From: Uranotaenia lowii
Taxonomy: Eukaryota > Arthropoda > Insecta > Diptera > Culicidae
Assembly: GCF_029784155.1 (NCBI RefSeq)
Contig: NC_073693.1
Location: 111,972,683 to 112,036,682 of the forward strand
DNA: 64,000 bases
Reading direction: 5' to 3'
This document shows positions 44,476 to 56,870 of the stretch, in pieces. A model generated the notes under the pieces. It was given only the letters and a program-made list of their open reading frames with translations. It was not told the DNA's origin and did no database searches. How positions within the stretch are numbered: position 1 is the first letter of the stretch; every line of letters starts with the position of its first letter. The position numbers and the translations under genes were made by a program.

Positions 44476-45955
44476 CTTAGGTTTACACGATATACATTGA
44501 CAAACCTTAAACTTTTGCTCGTATTTGCATATTATCCAGGCGCTCAGCTCGGTAAAACATAGATTTTGATATGCTTCCTAATCTAATCTAACACAACTTG
44601 ACATAAATTTTGTATGAAAATGTGGTTCGGAAGCGTGGTTCTAATGTACCTACCTTATAAAAGGGTTTCATGAATACCAATGAGTCTCAACTTTTATGAA
44701 CAACAATACGAAGCTGTGTTCCAAATGTTAGGCACATCGAAAATATGATTATTTCATTAAGTCATGTCGTAGTTCGGAAGTTCAATAACCTCTCGATAGG
44801 CAGAATCGTGTCAAGTTATCTGATCAAAAGGGGCGGCCCAAATTCCCGACGCACTATCGAAAAAAGTCTATTCACATCGAAAAGTTTGCCTGTTCTTTTT
44901 CGTAGCAAACATGTATTCTGGTTGTCGTGCATTAATTATTCAATGTGTTGCGATAGGCAGTTGAGCCTGACTATTTAGTACTCGAAAGTTTTTTTTTTAA
45001 TTTACCCTTAATATAAACCCTCAAAACAAAAACCTGGCAGCACGGAAAAGTATGTCCAAATAATGAGGCCGTACCAAAGTGGAGCAGACTTGACCAAGCG
45101 ATGATCAAAACTTCATAACTTTTTTAAATCAAATTTTACTAGTTTGAAGTCTGCTGAAAAGTTGTTCATCAGATCAAAATCTATAATTTAATGTATGTTT
45201 AATGTTTTTTTCATCTAGATGTTGTGAAATTTCATATTATATAACTTTGTTTAGCAGATTTTCTTTATTAACTTAGAAGCTACTCAGTCGATCGGCGTGA
45301 AAATTTTCATGTAAGGGTTTTTAGGACCGTTTAAAGTTAAATGATGTTTGGAGATTCCTCCCCTCACAAGAATGGGGGGCTCCTATAAAAAATGTTATCT
45401 GAATATCTGCACAACTCTTGAATTAATAATTTTATTTTGTCAAGAGAGAAATGCATGTTATTTTAACGCTAGTTTGAGACGCATCTCTTTTCTGGAAGAA
45501 AGAGATTTCACAGAAATGGTATGTACACAATTTCTACATTTCTAAATTCTTATCAAGCAACCACAAAAGATCTAACAACTGGTAGGAGCTTGACAAGAAA
45601 CAAATCAGCAGATTGAACCAAATTAGACCTCTGAGGATGTTGAGGTACGACAAATAGTTTATCATGGTGGCCTTATACTCATTCTATCTATGAAACGAGT
45701 GCTTCCATACAAATTGAATTTAATATTTATGTATAACTCGAGAATTCAGCAATCAAACCGAACTAAAGTTTGGCATTAAGTCTCGTCTCCGGAACATTTT
45801 AAACCAAACCTCGGGAATAAAAACTTCAGAAAAAAAACAACCAAACTTTCTTCAAACCAATATAAAAAACACCTGCACGAGTTCAGAGCTCAGTTACAGA
45901 ACAAATAAGTTCCGATAAATGAGCCATAATCTCATATTGATACCTTAATTATATA
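44476..45955. other. AT-rich intron DNA with one Helitron-type repeat unit
   Basis: The segment 45320-45560 (TTGGAGATTCCTCCCCTCAC, then 'ggctcctataaaaaatgtta' and 'ttgagacgcatctcttttc') is one unit of the repeat at 33300-36060. Otherwise nothing is recognised. Confidence 0.4.
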
Positions 45956-46331
45956 CAGTATGCAAAAAAGTTTATCCACCCACCTCACAATTTTTCAATT
46001 GTAATGTTTTTCTGGTGAAAATCAAGTTGATTTCATGAATGTTCCTCCACAATTTATCATTTTATGTTTATTTATTATATAGTCATTGAAAATACGGCGT
46101 TTATCTTTTCTCGGGGTTTTATGTGATCAATTATTGAAAAGGGTAAAAAATGTGCAAAAAAAAAGTTTATCCACCCTCAAATGGATACTACGATTAAGGT
46201 GTGTTTTACAAAGTTTTAGTATGTAGCCTGCAGCTTTCTTGAATGTAAACATTTTGTCTAGCTGTCATTTAGCGCTCTTGAAGTTTTAGTTTCGTGTTTC
46301 GTGTTCAAAATTGGAAGTAGTCGGTTGCAAA

Positions 46332-47391
46332 ATGCCCAAAAAAGCACAAATTCCGATCAGCATCCGAAATTTGATTGTTGAACATCACAAAGCCAGCAAA
46401 AGCTACCGTAATATTGTCAATATTGTCCAGCTTAATAAAGATACGGTTGCTAGGATTGTCCAGGGGTTCAAACAGCGTGGTTCAATCTCACCAGCTAAGC
46501 GATCGGGGCGTCCTTCAAAGACTACAGGTCGAATTGACAGAGCTATCGTGAAGAAGGCAGAGCTGGACCGAGGACTATCAGCTCCGAAAATTCCGAAACA
46601 GGTTGAAAGCGAATTTTCCATTCAACTGACATCACAATCCGTGCAAAATCGTCTTCATAAGAAAGGTCTTAACCGCAGAGTAGCGCTTTAGAAGCCATGG
46701 TTGTCCGCAAAAAATATCAAAAAAAGATTGAAGAGGGCCCTGGACCACATTTCATGGACCAATGATGACTGGAATAAGGTGATTTGGTCAGATGGTATCA
46801 CAAGAAAATGGCGGCGAACCGGTGAAAGTTTGAAAAAGGAGTGTTTGTGGCCTACAGTCAAGCATGGCGGTGGTGCGTTACTCAACATACATTGATTTTT
46901 CAGCCAACTGAGCATAACTTTGATTTTCATTTGCAGGTAGAGTCATGGTGTGGGGATCTATGGCTACATCCGGCGTTGGAAAACTTAAATTCATCGATGG
47001 AATCATGACCAAGGAGGTTTATTTGGATATTTTGAAGCGGAAACTACCAGCGTCTGCACAAAAGCTAAAGTTGAGGCGCAGATATACGTTCCAACAAGAC
47101 GGAGATCCGAAACACACCTCGAAGCTGGTTTCGCAATGGTTCAAAGAAAAGCGTATCAAGATTATGGAGTAGCCAGCACAGTCTCCCGATCTTAATCCGA
47201 TCGAGCATCCCTGGTCAATTTTGAAAATTAAGGTTCATCATCAAAAACCAACAAGCATTCAGCAATTGCGTCAGGAAATCTCAACTGAATGGGACAAAAC
47301 CACCCCGGAAACAACTGCTAGGCTTGTTGAATCGATGCCACGACGTTGTCAAGCAGTTATTGAAGCCAAAGGAGGTCACACGAAGTACTAA
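46332..47391 (+). pseudogene. Tc1-like (DD34E) transposase with a 64-nt intron and two stop codons
   Basis: It starts at ATG 46332 (MPKKAQIPISIRNLIVEHHK). A paired-like DNA-binding region spans about residues 8-110, with a basic GRPSKT hook. Codon 120 is TAG (46689-46691) where KKPWLSAKN is expected. The first catalytic Asp lies in VIWSDG, followed by a short in-frame deletion. HGG|GRVMVWGS is interrupted by 64 nt (46873-46936) with GT/AG ends; removing them restores HGGGRVMVWG exactly. The second Asp is in FQQDGDPKHTS. A second TAG (47170-47172) replaces the Trp before PAQSPDLNPIEHPW, which holds the Glu, 34 residues after the Asp. It ends GGHTKY at 47391. With the intron removed, the frame is otherwise continuous. 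Confidence 0.88.
46873..46936 (+). other. Probable spliceosomal intron in the transposase
   Basis: Donor G|GTGCGT and acceptor TTTTCATTTGCAG| bound 64 nt. Splicing rebuilds the canonical GGG-R-V-M-V-W-G core motif without loss or gain of a codon. The length is typical of short insect introns. Minos transposase is known to contain an intron of about 60 bp. Confidence 0.75.
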
Positions 47392-47629
47392 AGCTATGTG
47401 AGACAGAGGGGTGGATAAACTTTTTTTGCGTTATTTTTTTTTTTTTTAACATCATATCTCAAATGCAACAGAATGTGTTTTTTATTTGGAACTTGAATGA
47501 ATTGACTTTGTTTTAACATAAATAATAATAAACTGAACAACAATCAACTGTGTTTTAATTTTCCGTAGGGATTTTTGGAATAAACCTTGTTTTTCGCTTG
47601 GGGTGGATAAACTTTTTTTGCATACTGTA

Positions 47630-48376
47630 AGTAGCTAACAGCGGTGTGTAAACTCGCTTCGGAAAGAATCATTCGGCTGATTTTTTCTGAGTTTAACTTG
47701 TTGTGTGCAGATTGATTTTATCTTCGTTCCAATCATGACATGATTACACACAAAACGAAGAGAACAGTTCCGAGTTGATGTTTTCCATGCCTCGCAGGAA
47801 TAAAATCACACCAACGAAACAACAAAACGAAGTTTACCGTACACGAATGCTCACGAGCGATCGTTGCCCGACGGACCGAATTAACATTCCTCGCACCCTT
47901 CTCTCGCTCGTTTCCCGTTCCCTTGTATCTATCACTTTTAGCTACGCCCCCATGCGTTGTCCGATTGATGTGTTCGGCTGCCGAACGAAAACGAATTTTT
48001 CTTTAATTCGCAGAACTGTTCGTTTGCTTCGCTGATGTTTCCCCCGATTGTTGTTTACTCATGCCGAGTTTACCCGAAGCTTACTTCCTGGTGCTTTCCG
48101 AGTTGAACTTTAGATAGCATCATTGCAGATTGAGTTAAACGAAATAAAATCGTTCTGCAAAGAAGGGCAAAGTGCGAGTATGTAGACTCGCGATTTTAAC
48201 ATCTCTGGTAGCTAATGGATCAAGTAGGCTATTGCTTAATATGACAGCAATAAAACATGGTTGCATTGATTTTTTAAATATCCAAACATTTATTGTGTGA
48301 ATAATTTCTATTTTGTTTTGAGTAAAACTAAAATATATCATTTTTTATCCCTTTTGAACACATGTTGTAGAGACAA
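47630..48376. other. Complex block, possible old inverted-repeat element
   Basis: The start (GTAGCTAACAGCGGTGTGTA, then AACTCGC) and a reversed form near 48190-48225 (GCGATTTTAACATCTCTGGT, then AGCTAAT) are similar. The interior contains C- and T-rich and 'ggctgccgaacgaaaacg' phrases. An old element is possible. The frame at 47775-48035 shows no domain. Confidence 0.35.
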
Positions 48377-48957
48377 CCCAGATAACCAGAAATCGTAAAG
48401 TAGTGTTCATTGTAGATTGTATAAGGATCCAGTTTAAATTGGAATTGTATAAACATCATGTTGTAGCTAAACCAAGTTATATTTTATCGTTTATGGTTTG
48501 TATAGTTCATTATATACGATAATATTTTGTTAATCGTATACAAAGATCAATAAAGTTGTTTTGAATCGCAGTAGAATTGTGTAAAGCTCAACATTTAATC
48601 CCACTGTACAATTAAGCAATCTTCCATGCTTGCGATCTATGATGACATATTATTTCCATTAAAGGTCGTACAGTAATTGTGAGAACATCGTATAATGGAA
48701 CTTAAACAATCTGCAGATTGTCGAATTGTTTTACAGTACAGTAAATAGCTAGCTAAGATCGCACAGCACTGAATACAATTACAGATTGTAATAGAATCGT
48801 CTATGAGATAGGTTAAAGTTGTATGTCAAAAAACGGCATCTATAAATAGATTTGGAGTCCGAAATGATGCAGTCAGTGGTATTTTATACGATCAACTGAA
48901 TTGTCAACGGCACTCTCAACTGTACATGAACAAATTTGCTTGTTTGTATCAACATGA

Positions 48958-49020
48958 AATGGCACTGAGGTAGTATCGAAGGACAGGGATCGGAACGTTG
49001 TGAGTTCGAGACTGAGGGAA
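48958..49020 (+). other. tRNA-like module in the CCCA element
   Basis: Box A-like TGGCACTGAGGTAGTATCG and box B-like GTGAGTTCGAGAC are separated by about 35 bp, as in a tRNA. The stems pair poorly, so it is not a working tRNA. Comparable blocks occur in two related elements. Confidence 0.45.
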
Positions 49021-49071
49021 GGTATAGATGAAGTTGTATATAGTTAAATTTTTTTTTGCAGTAAATATTAA

Positions 49072-49603
49072 ACCTTTAATGCATAGTGTTGTTTTAAAAC
49101 AACACTAATCAAAATCCAAATATCTTGAAAACGCGTGAATATTTTTGAGTGATGTATTCACATAAAATATTCTAGAGATTAAAAGAAAATAGCTCATGGT
49201 ATTTTTACAACGGTAGGTATTTTAAAGTGTGTGTGAGATATCGAACAAAGTATGCGGAAAAATTGCATAAATCAAATTTATTTGTTTTTTTTGAAAAAAG
49301 CAGTTTTTAGAAAATTGCTGTTATCTCTTCAGATTTGCAAATTCTAACAAATTTTTTAGTCTCAATCAATAACAAACACCTTCCTGCACTCAATTAACAA
49401 GGTTTTGAATAAATTAGCAAAATCGTATTGAAATGAACTAAGAATTTCAAAAAATATTTTTCAACTTTGATGGGCCATAACTTTTATAATACTCAAAATA
49501 ACGACTTCAAACCTGTTGAGTTTTTTTATTCGAATCAAAATGTTATTATTTCACTGAATCAATAACTGCAATTCTCATTTTAAAAAAGTCATGCATTAAA
49601 GGG
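49072..49603. mobile_element. piggyBac-type MITE (TTAA-flanked, 532 bp)
   Basis: Ends ACCTTTAATGCATAGTG and CCCTTTAATGCATGACT (reverse strand) are bordered by TTAA at 49068-49071 and 49604-49607. CCY ends with TTAA are typical of piggyBac. It is inserted inside the CCCA element. A partial relative is at 25125-25520. Confidence 0.8.
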
Positions 49604-50011
49604 TTAAATTCTATTGTATTTATGTTCACGGCGATTCATAGTAAAATCGTAATAAGAGAAAAATATAATTGCTTTGGGATACAATAACAATAAATTGTAT
49701 TAAATGGTGAAGAAAGTTGTACAAACCTCAGGCTACCTGCAAATGGAAATTGTAATCAAATTGTAAGACAAGCATTAGAAAGTTGTAAGTTGTATAATCC
49801 TAAGATTTTGTTCAAAGCAAAGTTGCCATCAAATTGTTGAAAACGCAACAAAGTTATATATTTTCAAGGTGAGTAAAGTTTGGTTCGTATATTTCCTCCA
49901 CTTTGGTACGTACAGGCTCATAAAGAATATTCTATACAACTTTTCCAGATTGTACAAAAGTGTGTATATCTCAGAAACAATTGAAATATACTGACCAAAA
50001 TGTTCACTGGG

Positions 50012-50970
50012 AACTTACTTATAGAAAAAAATGTAGTTTATTAAAAATTAAGTTGGTTAACAGACACTAAGCATCTAACCGAAAGGGATTTATTGAAGGT
50101 TATAGAAAGTTTGTATTCCAAAAAATCTAAAAAAAATTTAAAAAAAAAACTAAATGAGCTGCATTTCAAATTCGATTGAGTTCAAGTTTTTCTGGCAAAA
50201 CATTATCAAAAGAAATCCCAAAAGTACGAAAATTGTCCGAAAACATGTTTCACTAAAACGTGAATATGAGCTATGGGATATGAGCCAAGAAGCTCATGTT
50301 TAAAGTTCTGATCTGGAATTAAGATTCAGAAATTATTTTTTGTTTTGTAAATTCCGATATCTTATTGAAATCCGTAAACAGATGCATAATTCGTATTTTG
50401 AATTTTCTATTAGATCCATCTCGTAAACGAAATAAGCGACAAAAATATCAAGATGACTGTGTAGTCGCAAGAGATCATACAACGAATTTGAAATTTACAA
50501 AATTTAATCTATAACTGTTGTGTATAAAGACTCATCCGAAAATCACAAATATCAAAAAGAATTCGAGAATTTGTTAAATGTTTTGTACAATGGAATATGA
50601 TTTTATTTTTTTTTAATCCATCCACTGGATTTAAATTATGGAATTGGCGTTTAATTCCAAATATTTGCTGATAAAGAAACATGTAATCCTAATGTTTAAA
50701 AAATACCGCTGGAAATATAATATATTCTTGGTGTATTTTTTAAAATTATTTGCATATATTGCAGTTTTTTCAAGAGACAAATTTCAAACTAAAATCTTAA
50801 ATTTAGATAAAGTTTGTGAGTATCACGTTTTGGCTGCTTAGTTGTAATCTTTTACTTTTACTTTTGAAAATTTGAATCATCTTAGTTTTGTCATGTTCTT
50901 TCACGTGGAAAAGGAATTTTTGATGAAACATTAATAAGTCACACAAACGCAACCAATTTGCAAATCATAG
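50012..50970. other. AT-rich intron DNA, nothing recognised
   Basis: The frame at 50638-50841 is AT-driven and shows no domain. Confidence 0.35.
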
Positions 50971-50973
50971 CTT

Positions 50974-51488
50974 GAGGGGAATCGTGGGCGACATTTTGTG
51001 GGGTATGTTAGGCCACCTATATTTTTATGTTTTTTCACACTTTCAGAACTCAAAATGCGTTCTTCCTATCGGTAAAGTTTTCTGATGCTAAATGAAGAGT
51101 TATGAAAAATCTTTTGTCCATCCTTTATAAGGAATTTTGCTGAGATATTCGCATACCAGGAAGTCGAAATCATTTGATTATACACAACTCTCATTTTAAT
51201 TTCATCATCTGAAATTCCTTAAAAATAACGAAATGAATTATGAAACTACAAATTTGAGTCAACTTTTCATGTTATTTGGTCCCAAATCCCCAAAATATTA
51301 TTTTTTTTTTAAACAGTTAGAACTTGGGGAAAATAACTTATTGAAAATTAAAAAAAAACAATAGCCATATGACACGTTAGAAATGTAAAAAAAACCCTTA
51401 CCATTCATATTTATCGTTAGATATATCATTTATAATAAATAAGTTATGGAGCATAGAAAGAAAGTGGCCCATGATTCCCCACTCTCCC
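50974..51488. mobile_element. MITE with G-rich ends (about 515 bp)
   Basis: GAGGGGAATCGTGGGC at the left faces GAGTGGGGAATCATGGGCC on the reverse strand at the right. The right end (GGGAGAGTGGGG) closely resembles the end of the MITE at 5229. Interior copies of 'tgtggggtatgttaggcc' follow the same style. The left boundary is eroded. Confidence 0.55.
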
Positions 51489-53819
51489 ATGTTTATTTCA
51501 TATTCGAAATATTTAAAACTATTGGTGATTAAATAATCAAAGAAAAATTAAAAATAAAACTCACAAAAAATGTCATCAGACTACATAACTAAAAATTTAA
51601 ATGAAAGATATTTGGGAATTTTTTTCGAGTTACTTTCTTTTTCGGACCCATAGCTTAATAAAACATGGATAAAGTTGAGGCTCAGGTTACCGAAATTAGG
51701 ATGTTTTGAGATTATTAGGATCTTCGATATATGTTAAAAAGCAGTTCTGTTGCCTTTCTAAACCTTTAAAAAGAAAATCACGAATATTGACGCTCTCTGG
51801 AGCCCCGACTAAAAATGTAGAATTTTTTTCCAACATCTTCGGATTCACATGCGATAGTTTTTGTTGAATTGTTTAACGTAACCACTGACTGATTACGAAA
51901 ACGCAAATGAAAAAATAGATCTTTTTCTGACAGCTTCAATAACTCTCTGGAGCCACGATTTTGGCACTTCATCGTTTGAAGCCACTTGTTTTTTCACGTT
52001 ATTCATCCCAAGGCTTTTGTGTTAAAAGGTGATTATTAATAACGATTCTTGAATTCATTTTGATGCACTCAAATGTAAATTAATTAAGATAGCAATCCAA
52101 TAACGCGAGCATCAAAACTTAGATCAATTACATAAAAGAAATGCAAAGCCCCTTACATCTTCTCGCAATGTGTGTAATTCTCCTCGATGTTCGCCTTAAA
52201 ATTTTAGCTCAAGAAGTGTGACACAAATATTTTGTACTTAATATTTCAAAGTAGGGAACCATCTGGAGGCGATCGAAGTTAAGACATTCTTGGTAACTTG
52301 ACTTTGATCGATGTGAATGCTAGGCCGTTGATGTCTCTTTAGCATTTCAATCGATCACACAGATCGATAATCTGAAATGCTGATGTGAAAAATGAAAATC
52401 TTCTATTTCCCAATATTCATTGAGTTAGACGATGCAAACTTTGTTGGCCAAATAGAATGACTGCTTGAAAAAAAAAAAACAAGTTAGCAAACTTCTCGAC
52501 GAAACACGCCAATTTTTCTTTTTTAGAAATTCTCCATGGGACAATGCTGATGTACATGTTCTTGCTGAGAAATATGTTTGCTGTCATGCAAAAAAAAAGT
52601 TGTTCACTTACATTTGGGTATTTTCTCAATATCAAAAATTTTTAGCTCACTGTTAAATTTATTAGGACTTCTAGAACGATTTACCACATCAATTTTGACG
52701 CATAGTTGATTTCCAGCTGTTTTGGGGTCTCTCAACGGCACTTTCCAAGATTTTTCACGATCTTGCCCAAAAATTTTGGTCAATAAATTTATGCATCAGA
52801 CGCTATCTCAAAATTTTGCTCATGTAAACATTAGAACACATGTTAACTGAAAATTTCAAAAATTTTCATCCATCCGTTTAAAAGTGATTTGCAAATAAAA
52901 GTGATGCATTTTTTTTCGAATACAGTTCTACAACCACTTTTTTATATTTTTTGTGGTCATAATCTTAAAAAAATTGAAAAAATACATCCTCAGAATTTTT
53001 GAGAAATAAATGATATCTACGCCTTATGTTTTTTCTTTCTTTGATTTTTCATGTTTTTCTAATACTTCCCATCACCTTTGAAAATGTGTTCATTTTCAGG
53101 TACGAAGATGTAGGTACCAAGACGAAATCGAAATATTGGATTTGATTTCTGATCCACAGTCTATTTTCCGAAGCATGCTTTTTCGGATTTATTTTTCTTG
53201 GACTTTGAATAATTGAAAAATTGAATTGTTTTGAGGAAATATTTTCTGAAAAACAAATTTGGGTTACATTACGCGGTTTTCAAATCTCTAAGTATTGTAA
53301 AAATCGGTTGAGGAACACGAAAGGTATAGCGGTTTTAAGCGAGGAGTGTCAAATTGATATTCAAGGTGTGATTAAGGAGTTTTTTCCTGAGTTTTTAGAG
53401 TGCGTCCATAACCAAAGTAATGATGCAAAGTTAAAAATTTCAAGAAATCATTTAGGATCCCCGAGAAAGTTGTTTTATTTGGATGCACCAGAATAAAGTT
53501 ACAAGCCACCAAACTACCAGTGCCTAGTGTCATATCGACACTCAAGAACGGGTTAGGGTTAAAAGAAAATCTCTTTCCATTGAGTTTCATAGTGTAAGTT
53601 TGTTTAATTTGTATCGTCACATTTCCTCGTACTACATTAAACACAATTTGAGTTTGCAACATGAGTAAAATTTTTCTCGCGTTTTTAGTTTTATATTTTT
53701 TGTTCATTTGCTACCAGACGTGCTAAGACCAGTTAGCGTCCATTACCAGGGGGTCCAATTGAGCCTTTTGGCGTGAAGAAGTTTGGTGGGTCGCTACAAA
53801 AAATGCTCAATAAATAACA
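51489..53819. other. AT-rich intron DNA, mostly unassigned
   Basis: The word CTCTCTGGAGCC occurs twice (51794 and 51943). The frame at 53221-53496 and the opposed one at 53372-53707 have no recognisable domain. The phrase at 53530-53570 resembles 25076-25130. No gene is supported. Confidence 0.35.
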
Positions 53820-54144
53820 CCCAAGCCACCAAAAGTTCGGATAACATTCCTCTATCAGATTTGATCAGCTTAATCGAGTATGCTAATACAACTTCTTTTA
53901 AGCTCAATTTTTAAGTAGTTAAACGAACTTTAAAGTTGAAAAAAAAATTCGCATAAATCGCCAAACAACTTCTAACCAGCTTCAAAATTCATTTTATAAG
54001 CAGCATAAAAAATCGAAAAAATTACTCTTTCGCTCCTCCAATTAATTTGCCTTCTCAAGTCCGCTATAAATTCGATTCATATTAATCAACCATATTTGTT
54101 ACTAACTCTCATTACATTTAAAAAACATGTTCTTACCAAGCCTC

Positions 54145-54200
54145 GAACCCGAGCTCACCGCTTAAAAGTCGAGATCCATACTTGTTGCCCTGTATGAACA
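54145..54200 (-). other. tRNA-like module in the outer CCCA element
   Basis: On the minus strand, box A-like GGGCAACAAGTATGG is followed about 30 bp later by box B-like CTCGGGTTCGAGGC. Spacing fits a tRNA head. Only partial stems form. Confidence 0.5.
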
Positions 54201-55074
54201 TCATGAGTAGGCAAATGACTTTCAGATTCTTAATTTCTACTTAGTTCCCACTTTCAAGTTGATAAAAAGTTCTTCCGGAACTAATTGTGTACTTCACGTT
54301 GTGTTTATTTTTGCAAACACGTGTTTAAGTTCGAAAGTGTCTATAACGCGAAGTTGCTTTTGAACGCCCGTTGGAACTAATTACAAACTTTCAAGTTTAC
54401 AAAATAGTACAACAGAAACTTTTTTACGAACTATTGAGCTGTACAAAAAGACTTGCAACCCTTTGATAGCTACTTGATTTTGAAAAAAAAAAATGAATGG
54501 TACGTAACAAGTAGATTGTTTTTTCTTCATACAAACTTTAAAGTTCCCAAAAAGTAGAAACAGAGACCAACCCAAGTAACACAGATTCAGCCAACTAGCA
54601 TTTCGATGTTTTATTATGGTTTTATTATGGCTTTTTTTGTGCAGCTCGTTTTATGACGGTTTTATTATGGTCATGCAAAATGCTTATATTCTTGAATCGA
54701 TCATCTGTTTTCAGATAGTTCTGAAAACTCTCATAAATCTTCCATTAAACATACTGTTTTAGTTATTTAGAAAGAGTTAGGAATGCTACGTTTAAACTAT
54801 AATAAAACACAAACTTAGAAGTTTGCTCCAAGCTTTTTTTTGCATGTTCTATAATAGCACTCAGTGCCTGATTATTAAACCGCCATAAAACTTAGTGACA
54901 GTTCTCGATCAAGACGTCAAAACAGGACACGCTCAGATTAGATAGCACATATTTGAATAGGAATTCCCATTTTTACAAATTTTTGATAAGTTCTGTGTGT
55001 TGATTTTGAGTTGAAATAATAAAAAATTATAAAAATCTAAGAAAACTTCGAATTACCGGAAGTGGAATGAAACT

Positions 55075-55760
55075 CTACAATATGAGTATTGAGTGAAAGG
55101 GTTCAAATAGGAGGGACAAAATTTGTTGCTTGACGCCATCATTAATACAAGATGGCGGCTTCCGCTTTTATTTTCAAAGTTGTAAATAACTGAAAATATC
55201 ATGAAACCTTTTTAATATTGATATTCGGAGAAAGTAATAAACGAGTAGAAGTCGAATTTCGTTGTCCGTCGCCATCTTAAATTCCAAGATGGCGGCTACC
55301 ACTCAACTTGAAAATACTGTATATGACTGGAAATTGCATAAAACCCTTACAATATGGGTAAAAGTTGAAAGAGATCAACCGGTAGAAGTAAAATTTCGTT
55401 GTCTGACGCCATCTTAAAATCCAAGATGGCGGCTTCCGCTGCACTTTGAAATGTAGAAAATGACTAAAAATGATATGAAACCCAAACAATATTGGTATTG
55501 GGTAAAAGGGCTATACGAGTAGAAGTCGAATTTCGCTATCTGACGCCATCTTGAAATCCAAGATGGCGGCTTACGATAAACTTTTAAAATGCTATAAATC
55601 ATTGAATATCGCATGAAACCTTCAAAATATGGATATTTTTGAATTGGGATAAGCTATAAGAAGTTAATTTTTGCTTTTTGGCGCTATATTGAAATCCAAG
55701 ATGGTGGCTTCAGCAGAACTCAAAAATACTGTAAATGAATGAAAAAGGTATGAAACCCCC
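55075..55760 (+). repeat. Tandem array, 137-bp unit, forward half
   Basis: Five units have the landmark AAGATGGCGGC (or AAGATGGTGGC) at 55149, 55286, 55423, 55560 and 55698, giving spacings of 137, 137, 137 and 138 bp. Each unit contains GCCATCTT-GAAATCC-AAGATGGC, a near-perfect hairpin, plus 'gagtagaagtcgaatttcg' and 'gcatgaaaccc' phrases. Confidence 0.9.
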
Positions 55761-55839
55761 AAAATATATTGTATTCGATAATAAGGCTAAACGATAGAAG
55801 TCGAATATCTTATTTCGCGTTTCTCTGAAATGCTTTAAG

Positions 55840-56870
55840 TGTTGCCCTTTCACCCAATACCCCAATTCAAGATGGCGTTTGATAGCAAACTTCGACTTCT
55901 ACTCGTTTGGCCCTTTAACCCAATACCCATATTGTAGGAGCTTCATGCTATTTTTAGTAATTAACAACATTTTCAAATTCAGTGGAAGCCGCCATCTTGG
56001 ATTTCGAGATGCACTTGATTGCGAAATTTTACTTTTCTAGTTAAGCCCTTTAGCCAATACCCATATTGTGGGGGTTTCATGCAATTTTTAGTTAATCCTG
56101 CATTTTAAGGTTCAGCGAAAGTCACCATCTTGGATTTCAAGATGGCGTCTGATAGAGAAATTCCTCTTAAACTGGTTAATCCATTTTAGCCAATGACCAT
56201 ATTGTGGGAATTTCAAGTGACTTTCAGTGATTTCAATCATTTTAATGTTTAGTGGAAGCCGCCATCTTGGATTTCAAGATGACGCCTGATATCGAAATTT
56301 GTATTCTACTCGTTGATCCTTTTCAATTTATATCCATATTGGGGGAGTTTCATGTGATTTTCAGTGATTAACAGAATTTTAAAGTTCAGTGGAAGCCGCC
56401 ATCTTGGATTTCAAGATGACGTCCGATAGCAAAATACGACTTCTAGTTTAGCCCTTTCTCCAAATACCAATATTGTGGGTCTTTCATGCGATTTCCAGTG
56501 ATTACCAGCATTTCAAAGTTTATCGGAACCCACCATCTTGGATTTCAAGATGGCGTCGGAAAGAAAAAAAATCGACTTCTTCTAGTTTAGCCCGTTCACC
56601 TAATACCCGTATAGAGGTGGTTTAATGCGACTTTTTGTCATTTACAGCATTAAAAGATGAGCGGATGCCGCCATCTTGAATTTCAAAATGGCGTCTCAAA
56701 GCGAAATTCGACTTCTACTCGTTAAGCCCTTTCACTCAATACCCATATTGTTGGGGTTTCATGCGATTTAAAGTCATTTACAACATTTTAAAGTTCAGCA
56801 GAAGCCCCCATCTTGGATTTCAAGATGGCGTCAGACAACGAAATTTGACTTCAACTCATGATTTATTCCA
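55840..56870 (-). repeat. Tandem array, 137-bp unit, reversed half
   Basis: About seven to eight copies of the same unit lie in the opposite orientation. Landmarks GCCGCCATCTTGG or variants occur at 55988, 56121, 56258, 56395, about 56528, 56667 and 56814, with a partial copy near 55866. Together with the forward half this makes an inverted structure of about 1.8 kb with its turn near 55830. Confidence 0.9.

Larger units (their letters stand above)
45956..47627 (+). mobile_element. Tc1-like IR/DR element (1672 bp)
   Basis: Inverted ends CAGTATGCAAAAAAGTTTAT, then CCACCC, are bordered by TA (45954-45955; 47628-47629). A second copy of the motif lies about 200 bp inside each end (AAAAGTTTATCCACCC at 46160-46185 and its reverse at 47405-47430). 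This is the IR/DR layout of elements such as Minos, S and Sleeping Beauty. The transposase between them is broken by two stop codons. Confidence 0.92.
48377..50011. mobile_element. CCCA-ended inverted-repeat element with tRNA-like module
   Basis: The left end reads CCCAGATAACCAGAAATCGT and the right end, on the reverse strand, CCCAGTGAACATTTTGGT. Both sides are flanked by AA. Internal words such as 'agaattgtataa' recur many times. A tRNA-like block lies at 48958-49020 and a younger TTAA-flanked MITE at 49072-49603. No protein is encoded. Its ends resemble those of the elements at 53820, 54572 and 57863. Confidence 0.55.
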
